Below, one piece after another: positions 28,239 through 36,826 of a stretch of DNA of 64,000 nucleotides. The notes under the pieces are model-generated. The model saw nothing but the letters and a program-made list of their open reading frames with translations, searched no databases and had not been told where the DNA came from. The translations under genes and the position numbers were made by a program. The stretch comes from an uncultured Alphaproteobacteria bacterium (GTDB lineage Bacteria; Pseudomonadota; Alphaproteobacteria; JAPOUT01; G958296285): NCBI GenBank assembly GCA_958296285.1, contig OY282459.1, positions 1,004,367 to 1,068,366 of the forward strand, read 5' to 3'. How positions within the stretch are numbered: position 1 is the first letter of the stretch; every line of letters begins with the position of its first letter.

Positions 28239-28883
28239 TCACCGCAATGATCGGAGATAGTGTTGCCGCAATGATCGGAGAAATTTCATGCGCTCCCGCT
28301 TTGGCATTTCTCGGATCAGCATCACTATGCCACACTCATAATAGGCTATGAGAAGAGTCGGATCCAGCTCCATCGCCTTGTGATAATCGGCAATCGCGAA
28401 ATCAAGGTTGCCTTTGTGGTAATAAACCTTGCCTCGATTGTAATGGGCTCTAGCGAGATTCGGGTCAAGATTCGAGTTCAGTTCTCTAGCTTTATTGTAA
28501 TTCTCGATCGCGAGGTCATATTCGCCCTTTAGCAAGTAAAGACTGCCCCGATTGTAATAGGCATCGGCATAGTTCGGATTTAGCTCTATCGCCTTGTTAT
28601 AATCGACGAGTGCGAGATCACATTTGTCCCTTCCGAAGTAAAGATTGCCCCGATTGTAATAAGCTACGGCAAGATTCGGGTTTAGCTCTAACGCCTTATT
28701 ATAATCCTCAATAGCAATTTCTATATCATTACATCTCTGATAAGCATCACCACGATTAACATAGATTTCAGCAAAGTTCGGTTTCAGCTTTATCGCTTTC
28801 GTGAAGAAAGCGATAGCTTCCTCCAAGCGTCTTGCTTGCAGACGCTTTAAGCCTTCCTCAAAATGTTCTTTGGCACTTGGCAT
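28239..28883 (-). CDS. Tetratricopeptide repeat (TPR) protein
   Basis: A 214-residue protein built of about five 34-residue TPR units, each with the typical AYYNRGNLY...A...YNKAIELNPN pattern. It has no signal peptide, so is likely a cytoplasmic scaffold for protein contacts. A basic tail (KRERMKFLRSLRQHYLRSLR) contains a repeated LRSLRQHYLRSLR-like element. TCGA occurs about four times in 645 bases, a density far above the host genes, and codon use is AT-richer, so it is probably acquired. It sits inside a repeat-bounded island with the second coiled-coil gene. Partner unknown. Confidence 0.8.
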   Translation of the reverse strand: MPSAKEHFEEGLKRLQARRLEEAIAFFTKAIKLKPNFAEIYVNRGDAYQRCNDIEIAIEDYNKALELNPNLAVAYYNRGNLYFGRDKCDLALVDYNKAIELNPNYADAYYNRGSLYLLKGEYDLAIENYNKARELNSNLDPNLARAHYNRGKVYYHKGNLDFAIADYHKAMELDPTLLIAYYECGIVMLIREMPKRERMKFLRSLRQHYLRSLR

Positions 28884-28954
28884 AGAGCGAAAGTCCTCCC
28901 GGTTTGTTTCAAGAGAAATATAGAACCCACTCGGATAATCCTCAGCTCATGCGA

Positions 28955-29033
28955 GCTGGGGAGGTCGGCGGGCTACGCCACGAGTGGCTTCTCGCGGGCT
29001 TGCCTTCGGCTTCGCCTTCTCTATCGGATGACC
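28955..29033. repeat. Truncated repeat R6 (part of a B module)
   Basis: GGAGGTCGGCGGGC followed by a divergent inner part (CTTCTCGCGGGCTTG) but no matching closing arm. It runs to the point where homology with coiled-coil copy 1 begins, so it may be a junction remnant. Confidence 0.6.
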
Positions 29034-29057
29034 TCGCGGGGCTTGCGGTAGTGAGAC

Positions 29058-29411
29058 TTATCCAAACATTATTCGGATGAAAGCCATCGCCATAAGACCT
29101 AGGATCCCTCCGCACATCCATCTCAAGAGAAGTATTTCGCTTTTCATTTCGGCGCGGATCTCTCTGATCTCAGCGCGGACTTCTCCGAAGCTTTTTTCCG
29201 TGTCGGCGCGGAGCTCTTTGATCTCAGCGCGGACTTCTCCTATCTCAGCGCGGACTTCTCCTATCTCGACTTTTAGCTCTCCGATGCGCTCTTCTATGCG
29301 CCGCAGCCGTGATTCTTCACGGACAGCTTCTATGGCTTCTACGGCGGCAGTGGCTTTGGCGTCATCCACATTCGCGGCTTTGAGGGCATCATAGACGGCA
29401 ACAAGGCTCAT
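29058..29411 (-). CDS. Small coiled-coil, membrane-anchored protein (DUF1640/CCDC90-like), copy 2
   Basis: A 117-residue paralogue of the protein at 17466. The head (VYDALKAANVDDAKA), the heptad coil and the C-terminal membrane helix ending GLMAMAFIRIMFG are conserved; the last 24 residues are nearly identical. The coil is longer by about ten residues through an extra GEVRAEI-type unit. The promoter, Shine-Dalgarno region and about 25 bases after the stop are also conserved, showing duplication of a whole transcription unit. Flanked by B-module repeats on both sides. Confidence 0.7.
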   Translation of the reverse strand: MSLVAVYDALKAANVDDAKATAAVEAIEAVREESRLRRIEERIGELKVEIGEVRAEIGEVRAEIKELRADTEKSFGEVRAEIREIRAEMKSEILLLRWMCGGILGLMAMAFIRIMFG

Positions 29412-29435
29412 GGTTCATCTCCTCGTGGTTGCGTG

Positions 29436-29464
29436 ATTGTAGCGCTTCTCCTCTCCGCCCGCAA
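29436..29464 (-). promoter_or_regulatory. Promoter of the coiled-coil gene, copy 2
   Basis: On the minus strand TTGCGG (29464-29459) and TACAAT (29441-29436), 17 bases apart, the same as copy 1. Confidence 0.65.
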
Positions 29465-29524
29465 TCTCTCCGAAAAAGAGAAAACAGGAAAACGGGAAAA
29501 CCCCAACCGCCCATGCTCGCAAGA

Positions 29525-29765
29525 GCTCACGCGATGCAGGGAAGTCGGCGGGCTTTCTCGCTCGCTAACGCTCGCTTCGTTGCGCCACGCCCGCCGACTA
29601 TTCGGGGGGATTCCCCCCGATCCCCCCTTTTTCTTGGGGGGCTAGCCCCCCAAACCCCCCTTCACCTTCAGCTTCTATGCATTAGTTCCCCTGCGGCAAA
29701 AACAAGCGCCTATCCATGAAAAAGATGCCTGTCGCGGCAGCGACCCCCCCAAACCCCCCTCAACA
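29525..29765. repeat. Mosaic palindromic repeat R7
   Basis: F module, B module (GTCGGCGGGC to GCCCGCCGAC), a GGGGGGA-TT-CCCCCC hairpin, A module GGGGGGCTAGCCCCCC, then D and E modules in reverse (CTTCAGCTTCTATGCATTAG and CCTATCCATGAAAAAG). The E part (29709-29743) is the reverse complement, with one difference, of the end of the methyltransferase gene at 50053-50087. With flanks it fills the space 29412-29783. Confidence 0.85.
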
Positions 29766-29783
29766 AGAGCGCGGCAGAACTCC

Positions 29784-30794
29784 CTAAAGCTTCACCAACA
29801 TCTTGCCAAAATTCGCCCCCGTAAATAAATTCATGAACGCGCGCGGAGCATTCTCTATCCCCTCCAATACCGTCTTCCGAGACTTAACCTTCCCATCACG
29901 AATCCAGCCGCCCATATCCCGCATGAAATCCGGCAGCATGTCCGAATGCTGCAACACAATGAAACCCTGCATCTTCAAACTCCGCCCAACCGCCAAAATC
30001 AAATTGCTCGGGCCAGGCTCAGGCGCGCGATTGTTATACTGCGAAATCATCCCGCATAACGCAATCCGACCCATCGGACGCATATGATACAACGCCGCCT
30101 CCAAATGCGCGCCGCCAACATTCTCAAAATAAACATCTATCCCCTTCGGAAACGCCTCGCCAACAGCCGCGTTCAAATCACCAACCGCCTTATAGTCAAT
30201 CACCCTGTCCGCGCCAGCCTCATCCCGAAGCCACGCGCACTTCTCCGAACCGCCAGCGCTCCCAACAACATAACAGCCCTTCGCCTTCGCAATCTGACAC
30301 ACAACAGAACCCACAGCCCCCGCCGCCGCCGATACAAACACATTCTCGCCATCTTTCAACTCGCCAACCCGAAGCAATCCAGCATAAGCGGTCAAACCCG
30401 GCATTCCAAGCGTCCCCAAAAAATCTTCCAACGGCGCGATATTCCCATCCACCGCCTGCAGACCCGCGCCATCCGAGACGAAATGCTCGCGCCAGCCCAT
30501 CATGCTGTTCACATGAGACCCCTCAGGAAAAGACGAATTCCGCGACTCCACAACCTCGCCAACCGCGCCGCCCTCCAAAGCCTTGCCAATCTCAAAAGGC
30601 GGAATATAACTCTCAACCTCCATCATGCGCCCGCGCATATACGGATCCACCGACATCCACAGATTCCGAACCAGAATCTGTCCATCGCCAATAGGGCCGA
30701 CATCCGCCATCCCCATTTCAAAATCCGACTGTTTCGGCATGCCGTCAGGACGCGCCGCCAACCGAATTTCCTTGCTCTTCACTGCTCCAGCCAT
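29784..30794 (-). CDS. NADP-dependent MDR-family oxidoreductase (CurA/prostaglandin reductase-like)
   Basis: A 336-residue zinc-independent medium-chain reductase that probably reduces the C=C bond of enones or enals with NADPH. The N-terminal catalytic domain has MSVDPYMRGRM near 47; the Rossmann motif FVSAAAGAVGSVVCQIAK is near 150 and FENVGGAHLEAAL near 222. No zinc-ligand cysteines. It follows a close paralogue by 11 bases, so the two likely form an operon from a duplication. The plus strand is very G-poor, as is usual just right of a repeat. Confidence 0.85.
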   Translation of the reverse strand: MAGAVKSKEIRLAARPDGMPKQSDFEMGMADVGPIGDGQILVRNLWMSVDPYMRGRMMEVESYIPPFEIGKALEGGAVGEVVESRNSSFPEGSHVNSMMGWREHFVSDGAGLQAVDGNIAPLEDFLGTLGMPGLTAYAGLLRVGELKDGENVFVSAAAGAVGSVVCQIAKAKGCYVVGSAGGSEKCAWLRDEAGADRVIDYKAVGDLNAAVGEAFPKGIDVYFENVGGAHLEAALYHMRPMGRIALCGMISQYNNRAPEPGPSNLILAVGRSLKMQGFIVLQHSDMLPDFMRDMGGWIRDGKVKSRKTVLEGIENAPRAFMNLFTGANFGKMLVKL

Positions 30795-30805
30795 GATAAC
30801 CCTCC

Positions 30806-31816
30806 CTAAATTTTCACGATCCGCTTGCCGATATTCTCGCCATGCAGCAGACCAATCAACGCTTGAGGCGTCTTTTCAATCCCCTCCACAATGTCTTCGG
30901 GGACGGCAAGTTTCTTCTCCGCGATCCAAGAGGCTACGCGCCCGTCCGCTTCGGCGAGCCGCGCCGCATAGTCCATGACGATGAAGCCGCGCATCTCCAA
31001 ACGCTTGACGACAAGGAGACCCGGAATGCCTCTCGGCCCCGGCGTCGGCCCCGGCGCGGCGTCATATTGCGAGACCGCGCCGCAGCAGACGACCCTGCCC
31101 CTCTCATTCATCAGAAAAAGCGCCGCCTCCAAGACTTCGCCGCCGACATTGTCAAAATAAAGATCAATGCCATTCGGACAAGCCTCTTGAAGGGCGGCGA
31201 AGAATCTCTTGTCTCTGTGGGAGACGGCGGCGTCCAGTTTGAGAGTCTCTGTGAGATAGGCGCATTTTTTGTCAGACCCCGCAATCCCGACAACCGTCGC
31301 GCCCGCCATTCTCGCCATCTGCGCCGCCAAAGAGCCGACCGCCCCCGCCGCCGCCGACACAAGAACGACATCGCCGGGCTTCGGGCGACCAATATCCATC
31401 ATGCCGAAATAGGCGGTGCGCCCAGTGATTCCATAGGCGCTCAAGAGATGCGTCAGAGGCTTCATCGCTTTTCGGCGCATCAGCGATCGGGCGGGGACGA
31501 CAGCGTAATCCTGCCAGCCCATATCGCCCTCCACGAGCGCGCCTTCAGGCAGAGACGGATCGCGGCTCTCTATGACCTCGCCCAGCAGCAGACCCGGCAT
31601 GACAACCCCCGCATCCACTTCGCTCCGATAGGTGCGCCCCTGCATCCATGCGCGCATCGCGGCGTCTAAAGAAATATAAAGACCCTTGACGAGAACCTCG
31701 CCCACTTTCGGCTCGGGGACATCCTCCTCGCGCAGCTCAAAATGCTCCGCGCCGATCTTCTCGGCGGGCTTCTCTTTCAGATAAATCCGCTTGCGCTTCG
31801 CCACGTTCCGCGACAT
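30806..31816 (-). CDS. NADP-dependent MDR-family oxidoreductase, paralogue
   Basis: A 336-residue reductase of the same family as its downstream neighbour. It has ISLDAAMRAWM in place of the VDPYMR segment, LVSAAAGAVGSLAAQMAR near 157 and FDNVGGEVLEAALF near 228. Equal length and matching motif positions indicate gene duplication with divergence. Upstream, 45 bases away on the same strand, is a solute:sodium symporter that may import the substrate. Confidence 0.85.
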   Translation of the reverse strand: MSRNVAKRKRIYLKEKPAEKIGAEHFELREEDVPEPKVGEVLVKGLYISLDAAMRAWMQGRTYRSEVDAGVVMPGLLLGEVIESRDPSLPEGALVEGDMGWQDYAVVPARSLMRRKAMKPLTHLLSAYGITGRTAYFGMMDIGRPKPGDVVLVSAAAGAVGSLAAQMARMAGATVVGIAGSDKKCAYLTETLKLDAAVSHRDKRFFAALQEACPNGIDLYFDNVGGEVLEAALFLMNERGRVVCCGAVSQYDAAPGPTPGPRGIPGLLVVKRLEMRGFIVMDYAARLAEADGRVASWIAEKKLAVPEDIVEGIEKTPQALIGLLHGENIGKRIVKI

Positions 31817-31860
31817 AGGATCCTCGCCCTCCCGCTATTCCGCTCCGCTTCTCTCGGGAT

Positions 31861-33306
31861 TCAAGCAGGGTCGCCCTTTCGGCGCAAGAGGATTTTTGGC
31901 GCCGTCAGCAAAAGCCACGCCCCATAGAGCAGCAGCGCCGCGAGAATGCCCGGCATCGCCTCATAAATCGCGTCCTGCAAACCGAGTTCGCGCCATGCCA
32001 GCATCGCCGCCAAGCCCGTCAGCATCATCAAGAGAACGATAAAGCGCGGAGGACGTCCGCCGAAAACATAGACCAACAGAACAGGCGTGAAAGCGCTCGC
32101 CAAACCCGCCCACGAAAGCAGAACGATCGTAAAAACATTGTCCCGCGCCGCGAGAGCGATCCAAAGCGCCGCCGCCGCCATGAAAAGAATGCTGATCCTG
32201 TCGCGGCGAATGTCCAGCCTCCGCCCAGAAGGCAGAAGATCGCGCGAGATGGCCGCGGAGCAGCTCAGAAGCTGCGAGTCGGCGGTGGACATCGTCGCCG
32301 CGAAGAGCCCGGCGAGCATCAAGCCGGCGAAAATCTCAGGCAGGAGCGCGATGCTCAAATTGGGGAGGGCGAGCTCGGGATCAAAAGAATCGCTTTCCGG
32401 AAGAAGAACCCGCGCCGCCAATCCGCAGGCGATCGCGAAAGCCGCGAAGAGAATGTTCCAACTATAATAATAGAGCCGTATGCGGGGCATCTCGGCGGCG
32501 GAGCGCATGGACATGAACCGCGCCATGATATGAGGCTGTCCCGACACGCCCAAACCTCCAAAAGCGAAGCCCGCCACAAAAAGCAGCGGCGAGAGAAAAA
32601 CCCCAAGACCAATCCCCGTATCATAGGGCAGAATCTCCATATAGTCCGGCGAGACCTCATAAAGCATGGAAAGAAACGCCGCCGCGCCCCCCATATGATC
32701 AATCGCCGAGAAAAGAAGAAAGCCCATAGAGCCGATCATGATCACGGATTGCGCCGTGTCCGTCCAAATGGAGGCGCGCAAGCCTCCCGCCCAGCAATAG
32801 AGCGAGATGATGCAGGCGCCGAGGACGGCGCCGGCGCTCTCATGCCATCCGAACAGAACTTCCAGCGCTTTGCCCCCCGCTTTGAACTGCGCGGCGGCAT
32901 AGACGCCCAAAAAGACCACGGTCAGCAAACTCGCCAAGATTCGGATTTCTCGCCGCTCCTCGCCGTGCCAATGGCTGAGGAGCGCCGCGTAGGAGAAAAC
33001 GCGCCGCCGCTCCGAAACTTCGCGGACGCGCCGATAAATGCGCAGCGAAGCCAAATAATCGCCGAAAATGAAGCCCCATTGCAGCCACATCCATTTCAAG
33101 CCCCCGGCATAAACCGCGCCGATCATGCCGATGAACATGAAGCCGCTATTGTTCGTGGCTGCCGCCGAGAGGCTCGTCAAGAGAGGCGGGATGGATCGCC
33201 CGGCGAGGAGATAGTCTTCCATCGTCCCTTTGGCGCGGGACGCCGACCACATCCCAACAGCTAGGAAAAAGAGCAGAAACCCGACAAAACTCACAATAGC
33301 CATCAA
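31861..33306 (-). CDS. Solute:sodium symporter (SSS/PutP family)
   Basis: A 481-residue inner-membrane transporter with about 13 hydrophobic segments. The family core is seen in AGRSIPPLLTSLSAAATNNSGFMFIGMIGAVYAGG (residues 35-70) and YCWAGGLRASIWTDTAQSVIMI near 165; ATMSTADSQLLSCSAAISRDLL near 325 holds the sodium-site serines. It is closest in look to proline permease PutP, but the substrate is not certain. Probably co-transcribed with the two reductases downstream. Confidence 0.85.
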   Translation of the reverse strand: MMAIVSFVGFLLFFLAVGMWSASRAKGTMEDYLLAGRSIPPLLTSLSAAATNNSGFMFIGMIGAVYAGGLKWMWLQWGFIFGDYLASLRIYRRVREVSERRRVFSYAALLSHWHGEERREIRILASLLTVVFLGVYAAAQFKAGGKALEVLFGWHESAGAVLGACIISLYCWAGGLRASIWTDTAQSVIMIGSMGFLLFSAIDHMGGAAAFLSMLYEVSPDYMEILPYDTGIGLGVFLSPLLFVAGFAFGGLGVSGQPHIMARFMSMRSAAEMPRIRLYYYSWNILFAAFAIACGLAARVLLPESDSFDPELALPNLSIALLPEIFAGLMLAGLFAATMSTADSQLLSCSAAISRDLLPSGRRLDIRRDRISILFMAAAALWIALAARDNVFTIVLLSWAGLASAFTPVLLVYVFGGRPPRFIVLLMMLTGLAAMLAWRELGLQDAIYEAMPGILAALLLYGAWLLLTAPKILLRRKGDPA

Positions 33307-33389
33307 TGAGACTCCTCGCGCGGCGGTATCTTTCTATAGAGGCGGGAGCGGGGTTTTGTCCAGCTTGGTCGCGCCGCCGCCGGAGATGC

Positions 33390-33395
33390 TATAGT
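33390..33395 (+). promoter_or_regulatory. Minus-10 element of nadE (apparently leaderless)
   Basis: TATAGT ends six bases before the ATG at 33402 and no Shine-Dalgarno is present, so the transcript likely starts at the start codon. TTGGTC at 33365-33370 could be a minus-35 with a 19-base spacer. Confidence 0.5.
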
Positions 33396-33401
33396 CGCGC
33401 C

Positions 33402-35045
33402 ATGACGAAACCGCGCGCGCTCAATATCGCCATCGGGCAGCTGAACCCGACAGTCGGCGACATCCACGGCAACATCCAAAAGACCTTGCGCGCTCATAAA
33501 GTCGCCGCGCAAGGGAAAGCCGATCTTCTCCTTTTGAGCGAGTTGTTTCTGTCGGGCTATCCGCCCGAAGACCTCGTGCTGCGCCCCGCCTTCATGGAGG
33601 CGGTGGAGAGCGGGCTCGCGGAACTCGCCGAGGCGACCCGCGCCATGCCCGCCATTCTGATCGGCGCGCCGCTCAAAGGCAAGAAAGCGCTCTACAACGC
33701 CGCCTTCCTTCTCAAAGACGGGGACATCGCCGCCGCGCAGAAAAAAACGCGCCTCCCCAATTATGACGTCTTTGACGAAAAACGAATCTTCGCGCCCGCC
33801 AACAAATCCGTCCCGATGACGCTGAAGGAGGTCTCCATCGGCGTTCTGATTTGCGAGGATATGTGGAAGAAAAATCCGGCGAAAATGCTCAAGAAGCAAG
33901 GCGCGGATCTCTTTCTCGTGCTGAACGGCTCGCCCTTTGACGCCGAGAAGCAAAAGACTCGCCTCCTCTACGCCCGCGACAGAGCCAGAGAAACGCGCCT
34001 CCCTCTCCTCTATGTGAATCAGTGCGGCGGACAAGATGAGCTCGTCTTTGACGGCGCGAGTTTCGCGCTTCACGGGAACGGCAAAGTCGCCGCCAAACTC
34101 GCCGCTTTTGAGGAAGCCATCGCCTTCATCTCATGGACGGAAGAGGAGGGTTTCGCGGCGAAAGACGCGCCTTTCGTCTCATGGGCGGAGGGGGAGGAGG
34201 CGAACTATCTCGCCATTATGATGGGCTTGCGCGATTATGTGGAAAAGAACGGCTTCCCGGGGGTCGTGATGGGCTTGTCGGGCGGGATAGACAGCGCGCT
34301 CGCCGCCGCGCTCGCCGTGGACGCGCTCGGACCAAAACGCGCGCGCTGCGTCATGCTGCCCTCCGCCTATTCTTCCGAAGCCAGCCTGCGAGACGCCGCC
34401 GATTGCGCCAAACGGTTGGGCGTTCAGACTTCCACGCTCGCCATCGCCGATGCCGTCAAGGCGCTTCAGGATTCGCTTCCCGAATCGGAGAAAAGCGTCG
34501 TGGAGGAGAATCTTCAAGCGCGGGCGCGGGGCGTTCTCTTGATGGCGCTCTCCAACATGTCCGGCGAGATGGTTCTGACGACAGGCAACAAGTCCGAAAT
34601 GTCGGTCGGATACGCCACGCTCTATGGCGACATGAATGGCGGCTTCAATCCTCTCAAAGACATCTACAAAATGCAGGTCTATGATCTCGCGCGCTTCCGA
34701 AACGCCAAGAAGCCGAGAGGCGCGATGGGGCCGGACGGCGCGGTCATTCCGGAGGCGATCCTGACGAAAGCCCCGAGCGCCGAGCTAAAACCCGATCAGC
34801 GCGATGACGATACGCTTCCGGTCTATCCCATTTTGGACGATATTCTCAAGCGCCTCATTGATGATGAAGAGGATAAGAGCGCGATCATAGAGGCGGGGCA
34901 TGACGCGCAGACAGTCGCGCGCGTCATGGATCTTGCGCGGCGCGCCGAATATAAGAGGCGGCAGGCGCCGCCGGGCGTGAAGATTGGCCCGCGATCTTTC
35001 GGACGCGGGCGGCGCTATCCGATCACCAACGGCTTCCGCGACTAG
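33402..35045 (+). CDS. nadE: Glutamine-dependent NAD+ synthetase
   Basis: A 547-residue two-domain enzyme making NAD from deamido-NAD with glutamine ammonia. Residues 1-270 are the nitrilase-type glutaminase with catalytic Glu in LLSELFLSGYPPEDL, Lys in KKTRLPNYDVFDEKR and Cys in VLICEDMW. Residues 280-547 are the synthetase with the P-loop GLSGGIDSALAAALA near 293. The start at 33402 replaces a longer Arg-rich extension that spans the promoter. It forms an operon with gltX 11 bases downstream. Confidence 0.96.
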   Translation: MTKPRALNIAIGQLNPTVGDIHGNIQKTLRAHKVAAQGKADLLLLSELFLSGYPPEDLVLRPAFMEAVESGLAELAEATRAMPAILIGAPLKGKKALYNAAFLLKDGDIAAAQKKTRLPNYDVFDEKRIFAPANKSVPMTLKEVSIGVLICEDMWKKNPAKMLKKQGADLFLVLNGSPFDAEKQKTRLLYARDRARETRLPLLYVNQCGGQDELVFDGASFALHGNGKVAAKLAAFEEAIAFISWTEEEGFAAKDAPFVSWAEGEEANYLAIMMGLRDYVEKNGFPGVVMGLSGGIDSALAAALAVDALGPKRARCVMLPSAYSSEASLRDAADCAKRLGVQTSTLAIADAVKALQDSLPESEKSVVEENLQARARGVLLMALSNMSGEMVLTTGNKSEMSVGYATLYGDMNGGFNPLKDIYKMQVYDLARFRNAKKPRGAMGPDGAVIPEAILTKAPSAELKPDQRDDDTLPVYPILDDILKRLIDDEEDKSAIIEAGHDAQTVARVMDLARRAEYKRRQAPPGVKIGPRSFGRGRRYPITNGFRD

Positions 35046-35056
35046 TTATTTTTGAG

Positions 35057-36388
35057 ATGGGCGGAAAAGATGAAATCCGCGTTCGCTTCGCGCCTTCGCC
35101 GACAGGCTATTTGCATATCGGCAATGCGCGGACGGCTCTGTTGAATTTTCTTTTCGCGCGGCAGGGAGGCGGGCGCTTTTTCCTCCGCATTGACGACACC
35201 GACAAAGCCCGCTCCGGCGAGGATTATGTCCGCGCGATCAAAGAGGATTTGCGCTGGCTCGGAATCGTCGCTGATGAGACGGCGCGGCAGTCTGAGCGCA
35301 TGGCGCTTTATGATCGCGCCGCCGAGACTCTCAAAGAGCGCGGATTTCTTTATCCCTGCTATGAGACGGAGGAGGAGTTGGCGCTCAAGCGGCGCGCGCT
35401 GATTGCCGCGAAGAAGCCTCCGATTTACGATCGCGCCGCGCTCAAACTTTCAAGCGCCGAGCGCGCCGCGAGCGAGAGGGCGGGCAGGGCGTCTTATTGG
35501 CGGTTTCGTCTTTCTGGCGAAGTTCGTTTTGTGAAGGATTTGATCGCCGGGGAGATTCGCGTGGATTTGGCGAGTCAATCGGATCCGGTTCTCATTCGGC
35601 GGGACGGGCGGTTTCTTTATCATTTGCCGTCTGTTGTGGATGACATGGATATGGGGATCAGCCATGTCATTCGCGGCGAGGATCATCTGACGAACAGCGC
35701 GGCGCATTGCGAGATTGCCGAGGCGTTGGGGGGCGCGCCTCCGTTTTTCGGGCATCATGGTTTGATCGCGGACAGTTCGGGGCGCAGTTTTTCCAAGCGG
35801 ATGGGCGATGCGAGTTTGCGATCTTTGCGCGAAGAGGGCGTGGAGGCTGAGGCGCTTCGGCGGTTTTTGTCGGGCTTTGGGGGTGATGGGGGTGATGGGG
35901 GGTTGTTTCGGTTGGGGTCTGTTTCGGGCGGGGTTTTGCGTTTTGATCGGCGGCGGTTGGCGGCGCTGTCGGAGTCTGTTGTGCGGGGGATGTCGTATGA
36001 GGCGGCGCGGCCTCGTCTTGCGGCGCTGGGCGTGGGTGGGGGCGCGGCATTTTGGGATGTGGTCTCGGGCAATTTGGCGAGCATGGCGGATGCGGTGTTG
36101 TGGTGGCGGGTTGTGAGTGGCGAGGTTGAGTTGGTTGTTTCTGATGGGGATTTAGATTTTGTGGCGGTTGCGGCGCGTCTTTTGCCGTCTCCGCCGTGGG
36201 GCGAGGGGGTATGGGGTGATTGGACGGCGCGGGTGGGTATGGAGACGGGTCGGCGGGGTCGGGGTTTATTTTTGCCGTTGCGGTTGGCGTTGACGGGTTT
36301 GGCGGAGGGTCCGGACATGGCGCGTTTGGTTTTGTTGATGGGGCATGATCGGGTTCGGTTGTGTTTGGAGCGGGCTTGCTCGCGCTAA
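35057..36388 (+). CDS. gltX: Glutamyl-tRNA synthetase
   Basis: A 443-residue class I synthetase charging tRNA-Glu. The HIGH motif is in SPTGYLHIGNARTA near residue 14 and the KMSKS equivalent is SFSKRMGD near 245. The C-terminal anticodon-binding part is shorter and less typical. Alphaproteobacteria often have two GluRS genes, one working with tRNA-Gln; which one this is cannot be told here. The 3-prime half is extremely G/T-rich (36241-36300: 28 G, 9 C), giving many Gly, Val, Trp and Leu(TTG) codons just before repeat R8. Confidence 0.94.
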   Translation: MGGKDEIRVRFAPSPTGYLHIGNARTALLNFLFARQGGGRFFLRIDDTDKARSGEDYVRAIKEDLRWLGIVADETARQSERMALYDRAAETLKERGFLYPCYETEEELALKRRALIAAKKPPIYDRAALKLSSAERAASERAGRASYWRFRLSGEVRFVKDLIAGEIRVDLASQSDPVLIRRDGRFLYHLPSVVDDMDMGISHVIRGEDHLTNSAAHCEIAEALGGAPPFFGHHGLIADSSGRSFSKRMGDASLRSLREEGVEAEALRRFLSGFGGDGGDGGLFRLGSVSGGVLRFDRRRLAALSESVVRGMSYEAARPRLAALGVGGGAAFWDVVSGNLASMADAVLWWRVVSGEVELVVSDGDLDFVAVAARLLPSPPWGEGVWGDWTARVGMETGRRGRGLFLPLRLALTGLAEGPDMARLVLLMGHDRVRLCLERACSR

Positions 36389-36389
36389 A

Positions 36390-36786
36390 AGAAGGGGGGT
36401 TTGGGGGGGCGGCGAGCCGCCGCGGGCATTTTTTGCATGGATAGGCATTTTGGGTTTGCCCCAGGGGGAACTATTGCATAGAAGCTGAAAGTGAAGGGGG
36501 GTTTGGGGGGCTTGCCCCCCAAGAGAAGGGGGGATCGGGGGGAATCCCCCCGAAAACGCGTGGGTGGGGTGGGGGAAAAAGCTTTTATGAGCGAGCGAAG
36601 CGAAGCGAATAAAAGCGACCCCACCCACGCGCCCCCTGCTCGCAAGAGGTCTTTTAGCAGGGGGGTCGGCGGGCTTTCTCGCTCGCTAACGCTCGCTTCG
36701 TTTCGCCACGCCCGCCGACTTTCGGGGGTTTCCCCCGAACCCCCTTTTTTCAAGGGGGGCAAGCCCCCCTTGACCCCCCTTTCTTA
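36390..36786. repeat. Mosaic palindromic repeat R8 (largest set of modules)
   Basis: Contains in order: a GGCGGC/GCCGCC hairpin, E (CATGGATAGG), D (CATAGAAGCTGAAAG), A (GGGGGGCTTGCCCCCC), a GGGGGA-TT-CCCCC hairpin, C (GCGTGGGTGGGGTGGGG to CCCCACCCACGCGCC), F, B (GTCGGCGGGC to GCCCGCCGAC), GGGGG-TTT-CCCCC and a final GGGGGGCAAGCCCCCC. It fills the space between gltX and cimA; no gene seen. Confidence 0.88.
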
Positions 36787-36812
36787 AGGCAGACTAATCC
36801 ACCAAAATACGC

Positions 36813-36818
36813 TATCAT
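36813..36818 (+). promoter_or_regulatory. Minus-10 element of cimA (apparently leaderless)
   Basis: TATCAT ends eight bases before the ATG at 36827 in the context ACGCTATCATCCCCAACC, without a Shine-Dalgarno; the layout mirrors aroF and nadE. Confidence 0.45.
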
Positions 36819-36826
36819 CCCCAACC

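Noticed and set aside
17231-29783. A prophage or integrative element covering both islands
   Set aside because: No integrase, structural or conjugation genes, and core genes (aroF, tRNA-Asp, cytochrome b561) lie between the islands.
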